A stretch of 24,961 nt of DNA from assembly GCA_016872875.1 (NCBI GenBank), contig VGYW01000079.1:1-24961 (forward strand), read 5' to 3'. The notes beneath the pieces were generated by a model. That model was not told where the DNA came from and did no database searches. It worked only from the letters and a program-made list of their open reading frames with translations. This stretch comes from Planctomycetota bacterium (GTDB lineage: Bacteria; Planctomycetota; PUPC01; DSUN01). The position numbers and the translations under genes were made by a program. This document shows positions 7,940 to 14,123 of the stretch, in pieces (the stretch's first letter is position 1; each line of letters starts with the position of its first letter).

Positions 7940-8218
7940 TCAGCCACCACGGGGTCGGAGTCGCGAGCGCACCTTGCGGATCGTGCGTGCCAGGTCGCGC
8001 CTCGTGAGGCCGCGGGATCTGGCGAACCGCCGCGCCCGTTGGCAGAGCTTCTCCAGCGACTCTGAGCCGGGCGGCACCAGGCGCTTCAACAGCACGGTGT
8101 CGCCCTCTCCCACGACGATGAATTTGTCCCCGGGCTCCAGGCCAAGAAGGGTCCTGACGTGCTGCGGGATCACGACCTGCCCGCCGGCCGAGAGTCTTGT
8201 CACCTCGAGCGTCTCCAC
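7940..8218 (-). CDS. AbrB-family DNA-binding protein without its own toxin
   Basis: The N-terminal half (ETLEVTRLSAGGQVVIPQHV, then GLEPGDKFIVVGEGDTVLLKRL) is a SpoVT-AbrB domain; the C-terminal 35 residues are strongly basic (RARRFARSRGLTRRDL, then SRLRPRGG) and may bind nucleic acid. No PIN gene follows; the next gene downstream is the antitoxin of pair 1. I chose GTG at 8218 (92 aa) over the longer frame from 8239 because AGGAG lies 7 bases upstream and the promoter at 8254-8282 would place transcription start near 8247, leaving almost no leader for the longer form. It is only distantly related to the two vapB-type antitoxins. A remnant of a second copy lies at 9183-9257. Confidence 0.8.
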   Translation of the reverse strand: METLEVTRLSAGGQVVIPQHVRTLLGLEPGDKFIVVGEGDTVLLKRLVPPGSESLEKLCQRARRFARSRGLTRRDLARTIRKVRSRLRPRGG

Positions 8219-8253
8219 GGCATTGCTCCTGTCTTCCACATCCTGCCTATCAC

Positions 8254-8282
8254 ATTATGCTCTGCTCGGGCGGCCCTGTCAA
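8254..8282 (-). promoter_or_regulatory. Promoter of the abrB-type gene
   Basis: On the minus strand TTGACA (8282-8277) and CATAAT (8259-8254) are separated by 17 bp. The -35 box is a perfect consensus. The predicted transcript starts about 30 bases before the chosen GTG at 8218. Confidence 0.75.
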
Positions 8283-8378
8283 GCCCGGCGGGGCGTCCAA
8301 GTGCGGCGCAGACATGGGGGTGTCACGAACGGGCGACGGGAGGGAGGCACCCGGGCTTGAGCCGCGCCGTGGCATCAT

Positions 8379-8792
8379 TCATCCAGGCCGTTGCCGCGAA
8401 CGTAGATAGTCGCAGGGCGGAAGGATGAGGACACCGCCAACGCTGCGGCCGGAGAGTGGGCCGAAGTGGATCTTGTCGCTGGTGAGCAGATGAGTGGCGT
8501 TGACGTGGACGGCGGCCTGGAGTATCGGGCGGTCCTTTAGGGGAAGCTGCTCTTCCTCCGGCAGCCCTGTTGAGGCAGGGGCGCCCGTGTGGAGCTTAAG
8601 CTTCACAGCCAGCCGCTTCAGATCGGGCACCTGATCAGGGCGGGCCTCCCAGAGGTTGGTGAGTGCCTCCGCCACGGCGTAGTCCGACGACCACAGTTCA
8701 ACGTCCGGCACTTCCCAAAGCTCCCTCAAGTCCGACGCGGGACTATAGGCCACGGCGAAGAGAACATTCGCATCGAGGAAGAGGCGGTCCAA
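8379..8792 (-). CDS. VapC-like PIN-domain toxin, copy 2
   Basis: This 137-aa PIN-domain ribonuclease is the paralogue of the toxin at 7133-7546 (96 of 137 residues identical by manual alignment). D7, E42, D87 and D106 are all kept (LFLDANVLF, VAEALTNL, LKDRPIL, LLTSDKIHF), so it looks intact. The start is TTG at 8792, three bases after the TGA of its antitoxin, exactly as in copy 1. Most differences cluster at residues 14-29, 41-50, 63-83 and the last third, which are surfaces that could set toxin-antitoxin specificity or substrate choice. About 140 bp separate its end from the abrB-type gene; I see nothing else in that gap besides the abrB promoter. Confidence 0.85.
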   Translation of the reverse strand: MDRLFLDANVLFAVAYSPASDLRELWEVPDVELWSSDYAVAEALTNLWEARPDQVPDLKRLAVKLKLHTGAPASTGLPEEEQLPLKDRPILQAAVHVNATHLLTSDKIHFGPLSGRSVGGVLILPPCDYLRSRQRPG

Positions 8793-8795
8793 GTA

Positions 8796-9095
8796 TCAGA
8801 CCTCGCTGGGCTTGAAGTGGTCGATCTTGGCCGGGTCGAGCCCCATGCGGCGCACCTCCTCCACTGCCCTCGCGTAATCCTCAGCATTGACTGCGCCCCC
8901 GAGGATGAACTCAGCGATGCGCTCTGGCGTGTAGCGCTCGTAGGGCAGAACCATCGCCGGACGAAGGAGAATGCCGTCCTCACGCTCCTCGGCTATGACG
9001 AATGAGCCTTCGCGCAAGCCGAAGCGCTTCCTCAGCTTGCTGGGGATCACGAGGGCCCCACGCCGGCCCAACCGGGCAGTTTCCACCGCGGCCAT
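8796..9095 (-). CDS. AbrB/MazE-type antitoxin, copy 2
   Basis: This 99-aa antitoxin has an N-terminal SpoVT-AbrB domain (RRGALVIPSKLRKRFGLREG) and a C-terminal tail ending DPAKIDHFKPSEV. It should bind the PIN toxin encoded immediately downstream and control its own promoter at 9142-9170. The ATG at 9095 is preceded by ACGGAGTAAC, the same leader as in copy 1. It differs from copy 1 at 16 of 99 positions by my count, of which 7 are in the final 14 residues, the region likely to contact the toxin. Confidence 0.85.
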   Translation of the reverse strand: MAAVETARLGRRGALVIPSKLRKRFGLREGSFVIAEEREDGILLRPAMVLPYERYTPERIAEFILGGAVNAEDYARAVEEVRRMGLDPAKIDHFKPSEV

Positions 9096-9141
9096 AGTTC
9101 GTTACTCCGTTAATCCGCAGATCTGACTTTCCAACAAACTG

Positions 9142-9170
9142 ATAATACCAAATTCGTTCCGCCAGGTCAA
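9142..9170 (-). promoter_or_regulatory. Promoter of toxin-antitoxin operon 2
   Basis: On the minus strand TTGACC (9170-9165) and TATTAT (9147-9142) are separated by 17 bp. Both hexamers and the spacing are identical to those of operon 1, and the flanking GAAT.TGG next to the -10 box is also shared, showing that the promoter region was part of the duplication. Confidence 0.8.
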
Positions 9171-9182
9171 GCGCCTCAGAAC

Positions 9183-9257
9183 CTACGGGCAGGCGCGGGG
9201 CCGAAGCCGCGAGCGCGCCCTGCGGATGCCGGGTTCGAGGTCGCCCCTGGTTCTTGA
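9183..9257 (-). pseudogene. Remnant of a second abrB-type gene (3' end only)
   Basis: The minus strand here encodes an SRTRGDL segment, then IRRARSRLRPRACP and a TAG stop (9185-9183). This aligns with the last 24 or so residues of the abrB-type protein at 7940-8218 (LTRRDL, then IRKVRSRLRPRGG). The remnant lies just upstream of promoter 2, in the same relative position that the intact gene occupies before promoter 1. The 5' part including the DNA-binding domain is missing, so this is a decayed copy and not a gene. Confidence 0.7.
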
Positions 9258-9493
9258 CCATTCTGGATCAATGGCCGCGCGCAGTTGAGCCAGTATGGGA
9301 AAAACGGCCAGGGAAGCGTCCGGATCGCCAAAACACCCATAGTGGGTCAAACATCAGGGCAGACGACGTGGGCGGGGGACGCTGCCTGCCGCTTCGTCGC
9401 GCCGTTCTGCATAGTGCACTCCTACATGTGTCATGGAAGAATGCACTGCAATCTTACATGAGAGGTGGGGCTTGAGCCGGCTAACAAGGGGCC
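9258..9493. other. Gene-free stretch
   Basis: No gene is evident in these 236 bases. There is a loose direct repetition of GTGCACTCCTACATG and a diverged TGCACTGCAATCTTACATG (about 9414-9461). I see no promoter or RNA gene. It separates the toxin-antitoxin island from the truncated DUF4143 gene. Confidence 0.4.
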
Positions 9494-9735
9494 TCAGGCG
9501 TTCCTCTGCGGCCGCGGGCCGCTCTTGGGGGCGAGGAGCGCGGCGGCCAGGGCCGCGGCCTCGGAGAGAGGCCAGGCGGTGATCTTGGGGTGGGCCGGAT
9601 AGCGGTGGGGGCCGGGGTGGACGACGTAGAGGTGGTCGAGGCGGAGGTCGCCGAGGGCGGTGTGCATGGAGCGGGCAACCGCAGGGGCCTCAGCGAACTT
9701 GCACTCGACGCCGATGCGGCGGCCGTGAAATCTCG
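9494..9735 (-). pseudogene. C-terminal remnant of a DUF4143/AAA ATPase
   Basis: About 78 codons on the minus strand read RIGVECKFAEAP, then ALGDLRLDHLYVVHPGPHRY and a TGA stop. This fits the C-terminal nuclease-like end of the common prokaryotic AAA+ ATPases with a DUF4143 domain, usually about 400 residues long with a Walker A N-terminus. The upstream part is absent: the same frame continues only as antisense of the propeller gene, with no Walker motif. It is therefore a truncated gene with no start of its own. The break coincides with a sequence resembling the region upstream of the propeller gene (see findings). Confidence 0.65.
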
Positions 9736-9753
9736 GGGTGTCAATCCGAGGTT

Positions 9754-10983
9754 TCACGACTTGGCAGGCAAGGCGCCTTGTCCCCAGAGCCGGTACAGGC
9801 AGCCGTCGTTGCAGCCGACGAAGAGCTGGCCGTCGTGGACGACAGGCGTCGACTCGATGGCGCCGCCCAGCGCGTGCTGGTGGAGGTGGTTGCCCTGGTG
9901 GTCGAAGACGTGGAGTGCCCCCCGCATGCAGCCGATGTAGACCCTGCCAGGGGTCATGGCAGGCGAGCCGTGGTAGGAGCCGGCTCGGTGCGTCGAGCGC
10001 CAGGCCAACCGCCGTTCCCTGGTGTTGACCGCGTGCAGATAGCCCTTGTCGCAGCCGAACACGGCGAGGCCGCCGTGGAGGCAAAGGCTCGACGCCACGT
10101 TGTCGGCGTCGAGCGCGAGGCGCCACTTCTCCTCGCCGGTTCGCGCGTCGAGCGCCCGGAAGTGCGCCGGGCGGGTCCACTCGCCGCAGTCTGCCACGTA
10201 CACCGTCTCGCCATCGGATGCCGCCGTGGAGCAGAAGCAGACCACGTTGTACATCTCGACGCTGCGCCGCTCACCCGTGCAAGCGTCCACCACGTAGAAG
10301 AAGGCGTCCTTCTTGAGATTCCAGTAGGTCCCGATGAAGACATTGCCTCCGGCGATGCAGGGGCTTGCAAACGCCCCTGCGGCCAGCGCCACGGGCGGCC
10401 ACCGCAGCCGGCCACGCTTGATGTCGAGGCAGTAGAGCCTCCCGAACTCCATGTCCCCGGAAGCGAAGAAGGCGCATCCGTCCCAGACCGCCACGGAGGT
10501 GAAGATGCCGCCCTCGGCCTGGAAGTGCCACTTGCGGCGGCCGTCGAGGTCACAGGCGTAAAGCTTGCCGTCGAGGCCGCCCGCGAGGATGGTGTCGTCG
10601 TAGTACGCGGCGGAGCTCACGATGTCCTTCTGCGCCTCGAACTCCCACCTCAGCCTCCCGGTGCTCCTGTCAATGGCGACGAACTTGTGGGGCTTCCGCC
10701 TCGTGGGGAGCAGGCTGCGCGTCGTGCAGTAGCCGACGCAGACGAGGTCCTCCACCACCAGGGGCGAGGCCACGATGTGGGGGCTTCCCCGGAAGAGCGT
10801 CTCTGCCTTCGCCCCCGCGCCCACGTCCGCGGTCGCGTAGAAGCCCGTCCTGTGGTGGTCTGCCCGGAACATCCCGGCCGGCGGGAAGTGCGACAGATCG
10901 GTGGCGCGCCTCGGCAGGAGGACAGAGCCTGCCAGAGCCAGCATCCCTCGCCTGCTGATGAACCCCGGGGCACGAGCGCGCAT
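9754..10983 (-). CDS. PQQ-like beta-propeller protein with Tat-type leader
   Basis: This 409-aa protein is built from repeated four-strand blades of the PQQ/pyrrolo-quinoline-type propeller, each with a G.LYA.D, TG..KW-like or similar turn (GGLDGKLYACDLDGRRKWHF, then GRLYCLDIKRGRLRW, then DARTGEEKWRLALDA). Such proteins bind ligands, act as scaffolds or, in planctomycetes, are common envelope proteins; enzymatic dehydrogenase residues are not evident. The N-terminus SRRGMLALAGSVLL resembles a twin-arginine export signal. I use ATG at 10983: the frame is open to 11151, but the promoter at 11048-11075 would start transcription near 11041, so upstream starts are unlikely. No clear ribosome-binding site precedes it. 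Its 3' end nearly abuts the DUF4143 remnant. Confidence 0.8.
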   Translation of the reverse strand: MRARAPGFISRRGMLALAGSVLLPRRATDLSHFPPAGMFRADHHRTGFYATADVGAGAKAETLFRGSPHIVASPLVVEDLVCVGYCTTRSLLPTRRKPHKFVAIDRSTGRLRWEFEAQKDIVSSAAYYDDTILAGGLDGKLYACDLDGRRKWHFQAEGGIFTSVAVWDGCAFFASGDMEFGRLYCLDIKRGRLRWPPVALAAGAFASPCIAGGNVFIGTYWNLKKDAFFYVVDACTGERRSVEMYNVVCFCSTAASDGETVYVADCGEWTRPAHFRALDARTGEEKWRLALDADNVASSLCLHGGLAVFGCDKGYLHAVNTRERRLAWRSTHRAGSYHGSPAMTPGRVYIGCMRGALHVFDHQGNHLHQHALGGAIESTPVVHDGQLFVGCNDGCLYRLWGQGALPAKS

Positions 10984-11047
10984 GGTGTCAGGCCGGGCGG
11001 GCCGGCCTGCCTCGCACCAGATGGCACGGCCAACGGACCACGCGGCC

Positions 11048-11075
11048 AGTCTACCACGGAATCCCGGAGTGTCAA
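11048..11075 (-). promoter_or_regulatory. Promoter of the propeller gene
   Basis: On the minus strand TTGACA (11075-11070) and TAGACT (11053-11048) are separated by 16 bp. Predicted leader is about 60 bases to the ATG at 10983. Confidence 0.65.
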
Positions 11076-11130
11076 TCCAGCCTTCGCCTGACGCGACCCC
11101 GGTTTCGTGCGCACCAGCTGCCCCGCCAAT

Positions 11131-11251
11131 CCAAAGCGGTGACTGCGTCACCGCACTCCATATTCCTTCCTGTGGGAGCCATCTGTAGTGCAGAGAGGAT
11201 TATGGAGTGCGGCGCCCGCACGCCTCCGGCGGGCGGCGCGCCGCTTTGGAT
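11131..11251. repeat. Inverted pair of a dispersed element
   Basis: The left arm has CCAAAGCGG, an 8-bp perfect hairpin (GCGGTGAC/GTCACCGC, 11136-11154) and GCACTCCATA. The right arm (11201-11251) has the same blocks reversed: TATGGAGTGCGG, a different GC-rich hairpin, and CCGCTTTGGAT. Each arm is one copy of the same element with a different core. The copies lie in the gap between the propeller promoter and the 3' end of the E2 gene, in which I see no gene. Confidence 0.7.
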
Positions 11252-11306
11252 GCCCCTGCGCACCAAACTGGGGCCGCGTCAGGGCCTTCGCGGCGGGTGG
11301 GGTTGG

Positions 11307-12587
11307 CTATGGCTGGCCTTCGAGGAGGGCGGCGGGGGATTCGAGGAGGTCCTTGAGGGTCTTGAGGAAGCGGGCGGCGGTCACGCCCTCGATGATGCGG
11401 TGGTCGCAGGAGAGGGTGAGACGCATCACTCTGGCGATGTGGATGGCGTCGCCGCGAACGACGGGGGCGGGCAGTGCGGAGGAGACGCCGAGGGTGATGG
11501 CCGACGGGGGGTTGATGATCGGCTCGAAGTGCTCGACGTCGAACATCCCGAGGTTGGTGATGGTGAAGGTGGGGTGGTTGCGCTCCTCGGGGGCGAGCTT
11601 GCCGGCCCGCGCGCGCTCGATGAGGGGCTTCGACTGCTCGACGAGTTGCGCGAGCGATAGGGCCTGGGCGTTGCGCAGCACGGCCACGGTGAGGCCCTGG
11701 TCGGTGTCCGCGGCGATGCCCAGGTTGATGCCGCGCCACTTGATGATCTTGCCGCGGTCGTAGCTGCGGTTGACCTCGGGGTTCGCCTGAATGGCCTTGA
11801 CGGCGGCGAGCATGATGAGGTGGGTGACGGTTGCCCCGCCGAACTTCTCCTTCAGCTCGTCCTTCATCGCCAGGAGCTTCGTCACATCGGCGCCGCGGGT
11901 CATGTAGAAGTGCGGGATGACGTGCTTGGAGGCGGTGACGATGCGGGCCTGGGTCTTGAGGCGGTAGGGGGCATCCTCCACGTCGGCCTCGCCTGGGGCG
12001 AGGACGATGGCCGGCAGCTCCTCGTCGGGAGAAGGAGGAGGGACGAGGGGCGAGGGACGAGGGGCGAGGGACGAGGGGGGAGGGGCGAGAGAAGCCTTGG
12101 TGGCCAAGGCGGCCTCGACATCGCGCGCGATGATGCGGCCGCCGGGGCCGGTGCCCTGGAGCGCCGCGATGTCCACGCCCCGCTCGGCGGCCAGCTTGCG
12201 GGCGTAGGGGGAGATGGGCTGTGTGACGCGTGCCGCGTGCCGCGTGACGGGAGGGGGCTTCTCGGGTTTGGGTGCCTCGGCAGCCGGGGCCTCTGTGGCT
12301 CGTGGCTCGTGGCTCGCGGCTCGTGGCTGGGGCGTGGGGGCGGGGGCTTCGGGCTTGTCGGCGATGGTGGCGATGACCTCGCCGCAGGGGACCTCCTCGC
12401 CGTTGGCGCGGAGGATTCTGGCCACGACGCCGTGGGTGAAGCACTCGAGGTCGAGGGTCGCCTTGTCGGAATCGATTTCGGCCAGGACATCGCCCTCGCT
12501 GACCTGGTCGCCCTCCTTGACCTTCCATTCGACGATCTGGCCGGCCTTCATGCTGTCGGAGAGCTTGGGCATCGTCACTTCGTACAT
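11307..12587 (-). CDS. pdhC: Dihydrolipoyl acyltransferase, E2 of pyruvate dehydrogenase
   Basis: E2 moves the acetyl group from E1 to CoA via a swinging lipoyl arm. Residues 1-78 are a lipoyl domain with the lipoylated K42 in DSDKATLDLE. Residues about 124-160 are the peripheral subunit-binding domain (ISPYARKLAAERGVDIAALQ). The C-terminal catalytic domain (about 200-426) ends in DHRIIEG with catalytic H396; the family usually has DHRxxDG, so the Asp is Glu (E400) here. Two Pro/Ala linkers (about 80-123 and 165-195) are encoded by 7-nt tandem repeats. The ATG at 12587 follows GGAGGAC by 5 bases. E1-beta lies upstream in the same direction, separated by a 118-bp repeat-filled gap. E3 is not in the window. 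A branched-chain or acetoin-type substrate cannot be excluded. Confidence 0.88.
   Translation of the reverse strand: MYEVTMPKLSDSMKAGQIVEWKVKEGDQVSEGDVLAEIDSDKATLDLECFTHGVVARILRANGEEVPCGEVIATIADKPEAPAPTPQPRAASHEPRATEAPAAEAPKPEKPPPVTRHAARVTQPISPYARKLAAERGVDIAALQGTGPGGRIIARDVEAALATKASLAPPPSSLAPRPSPLVPPPSPDEELPAIVLAPGEADVEDAPYRLKTQARIVTASKHVIPHFYMTRGADVTKLLAMKDELKEKFGGATVTHLIMLAAVKAIQANPEVNRSYDRGKIIKWRGINLGIAADTDQGLTVAVLRNAQALSLAQLVEQSKPLIERARAGKLAPEERNHPTFTITNLGMFDVEHFEPIINPPSAITLGVSSALPAPVVRGDAIHIARVMRLTLSCDHRIIEGVTAARFLKTLKDLLESPAALLEGQP
12038..12328. repeat. Three heptamer arrays inside the E2 gene
   Basis: Array 1 (12038-12089) repeats CGAGGGN with period 7. Array 2 (12222-12250) repeats CGTGNCG with period 7. 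Array 3 (12294-12328) repeats the complement of CGAGCCN with period 7. All three fall in the segments encoding the flexible linkers of E2. The array 3 unit is the unit of the intergenic element at 12614-12704, and the array 2 unit is that of the element at 23393-23482. Confidence 0.75.
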
Positions 12588-12613
12588 GGCTGTCCTCCGG
12601 GTCGGGAGAGCTT

Positions 12614-12704
12614 CGAGCCGCGAGCCACGAGCGGCGAGCTTGGAACAAGATGGCTCCCAATCCTGGCCTTGTAGCTCGCGGCTCGTGGCTCGCCGCTCGC
12701 AGCT
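12614..12704. repeat. Inverted heptamer array at the E1-beta/E2 junction
   Basis: The left arm (12614-12640) is CGAGCCG, CGAGCCA, CGAGCGG, CGAGCTT; the right arm (12673-12704) is the inverse of a similar series. The arms can pair across about 32 bases. The element occupies nearly the entire 118-bp gap between the stop of E1-beta and the start of E2. Confidence 0.75.
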
Positions 12705-12705
12705 A

Positions 12706-13683
12706 TCATCGCCCCAATGCCTTGCGCGCGGCCTTCACTACGTCGGCCGCATGCGGGATGCAGGCTTGTTCCAGGTTTTTCGCATAGGGCAGCGGCACGT
12801 CGGCGCCGGAGACCCGCTCGATGGGGGCGTCGAGGAAGTCGAAGGCGAGCTCGGCGATGTTGGTTGCGACCTCCGCGGCGATGCCGCAGGCGGGCGGGCA
12901 CTCCTCGATGACCACGGCGCGGTGGGTCTTGGCGACGGAGTCGGCCACGGCCACCTTGTCCCACGGCCGCAGGGTGCGGAGGTCAATCACCTCGGCGCTA
13001 ACGCCCTCCGTGGCAAGAGCTTCGGCCGCGTGAAGGGCCACGTGGGTCATGGCGCCGTAGCCGATGAGCGAGACGTCGTTGCCCTCGCGGAGAATGGCCG
13101 CCTTGCCTATCTCGCCGGGCTCGAGGCCATCGGGCACCTCGTCCTCGAAGTTGTAGAGTCCCTCGTGCTCCAGGAAGATGACGGGGTTATCGTCGCGGAT
13201 GGCGGCCTTGAGCAGGGCCTTGGCGTCCACTGGGAGGGCGGGGTAGACAACGAAGAGGCCGGGGGTGTGGACGAAGAGGGCCTCGAGGCTGTGGGAGTGC
13301 TGGCTGCCGAGCTGGTGCCCGCCGCCGCCCGGCATGCGAATCGTGACCGGGAGCGTGACCTGGCCGCCGAACATGTAGCGCATGAGGGCCAGGTGGTTGA
13401 GTATCTGGTCCATCGCAACGTAGGCGAAGTTCACCGTCATCAGCTCGGGCACGGGCCGCATCCTGCCCATCGCGGCGCCGATGGCCATGCCCACGATGCC
13501 GGCCTCGGAGATCGGCGTGTCGAAGACGCGCTTGGGGCCGAACTCCTTGAGGAGGCCGCGCGTGACCTTGAACGAGCCTTCATATTCGGCCACATCCTCG
13601 CCGAAGAGCACCACGTTTTCGTCGCGGAGCATCTCCTCGCGGAGGGCCTGGTTGAGGGCGTCGCGGTAGCTCAGCTTTGCCAT
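12706..13683 (-). CDS. pdhB: Pyruvate dehydrogenase E1 beta subunit
   Basis: The 325-aa product is the usual length for E1-beta of the alpha2-beta2 thiamine-diphosphate 2-oxo acid dehydrogenases. It opens with LSYRDALNQALREEM and FGEDVAEYEGSF, has SEAGIVGMAIGAAM with the Glu that contacts the thiamine pyrimidine ring, PGGGGHQLGSQHSHSLEALF, and the C-terminal transketolase domain ending DVPLPYAKNLE. With E1-alpha it decarboxylates pyruvate and acetylates the E2 lipoyl arm. The ATG at 13683 lies 4 bases after the stop of a small membrane-protein gene, with GAGGAA immediately before it, so translation is probably coupled. A branched-chain or acetoin substrate is the main alternative. Confidence 0.92.
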   Translation of the reverse strand: MAKLSYRDALNQALREEMLRDENVVLFGEDVAEYEGSFKVTRGLLKEFGPKRVFDTPISEAGIVGMAIGAAMGRMRPVPELMTVNFAYVAMDQILNHLALMRYMFGGQVTLPVTIRMPGGGGHQLGSQHSHSLEALFVHTPGLFVVYPALPVDAKALLKAAIRDDNPVIFLEHEGLYNFEDEVPDGLEPGEIGKAAILREGNDVSLIGYGAMTHVALHAAEALATEGVSAEVIDLRTLRPWDKVAVADSVAKTHRAVVIEECPPACGIAAEVATNIAELAFDFLDAPIERVSGADVPLPYAKNLEQACIPHAADVVKAARKALGR

Positions 13684-13687
13684 TTCC

Positions 13688-13900
13688 TCATGTCCTCGGT
13701 GGTGTCTTGAGCGCGTTGAGAAGCACCGCCGCCACTAGTGCAGCGTAACTTGCCACGGCGAGTGCGACGCCTGCCCTCCATGTCAGCACCCTTGCAGCCG
13801 AGAGGGCCACGAAGACCCCCGCGGGAAAGAGCAAGGCCGCGAGCACCCATGCCCAACGCGGCAGCGGCAACAACGTGTCGTCAGTGCGCATGCTCGCCAT
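13688..13900 (-). CDS. Small two-helix membrane protein
   Basis: This 70-aa frame has two hydrophobic segments, WAWVLAALLFPAGVFVAL and GVALAVASYAALVAAVLL, joined by a short basic loop (RVLTWRAG), and a short Lys/Arg-rich tail. It lies between E1-alpha and E1-beta and stops 4 bases before the E1-beta ATG, a spacing that supports it being translated. The ATG at 13900 has AGGGGAA upstream at a usual distance; ATG at 13891 is an alternative. The open frame continues upstream to 14134, but that part is repeat sequence. I do not recognise a family. It might anchor the complex or be unrelated. Confidence 0.55.
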   Translation of the reverse strand: MASMRTDDTLLPLPRWAWVLAALLFPAGVFVALSAARVLTWRAGVALAVASYAALVAAVLLNALKTPPRT

Positions 13901-14123
13901 CGGCCCGTTCCCCTGCCGCGTCATGCCGAGGTTGTCGAGGCATCTGTCTTCCACCGCGCCAGGAGCAGGAGAGATTCCTCGACTTCGCTGCGCTTCGCTC
14001 GGAATGACACGTTCCTGGTGCCCTTCTCCTCTCCCTCCCGAAGGTTCCAATACCTTCGGGAGGGTACTCAGCGGCGACAACGTTACCCTCCCGAACGTAT
14101 TGGAACGTTCGGGAGGGCGCGGG
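13901..14123. other. Gene-free stretch with repeat and hairpins
   Basis: This 223-bp gap between E1-alpha and the small membrane protein has no gene. It carries a GAC/TTCGCTGCGCTTCGCTCGG-type low-complexity block (about 13979-14008) and the paired hairpins at 14033-14117. Confidence 0.55.
14033..14117. repeat. Two sister hairpins after E1-alpha
   Basis: Hairpin 1 is a perfect 13-bp stem (CCCTCCCGAAGGT, 14033-14045, with 14052-14064) and hairpin 2 is another (CCCTCCCGAACGT, 14086-14098, with 14105-14117); both have 6-nt loops. The inner halves can also pair with each other over about 20 bp with one mismatch, so two alternative folds exist. They follow the E1-alpha stop by a few bases and could moderate read-through or protect the upstream message. 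Confidence 0.7.

Noticed and set aside
9778..11091. 437-residue open frame on the plus strand
   Set aside because: It is antisense to the beta-propeller gene, which has repeated blade motifs, a leader and a promoter.
11139..13710. Plus-strand frames (173, 284 and 498 residues) opposite the pdh genes
   Set aside because: They mirror the E2 and E1-beta genes and the heptamer arrays; the minus-strand products are unmistakable.
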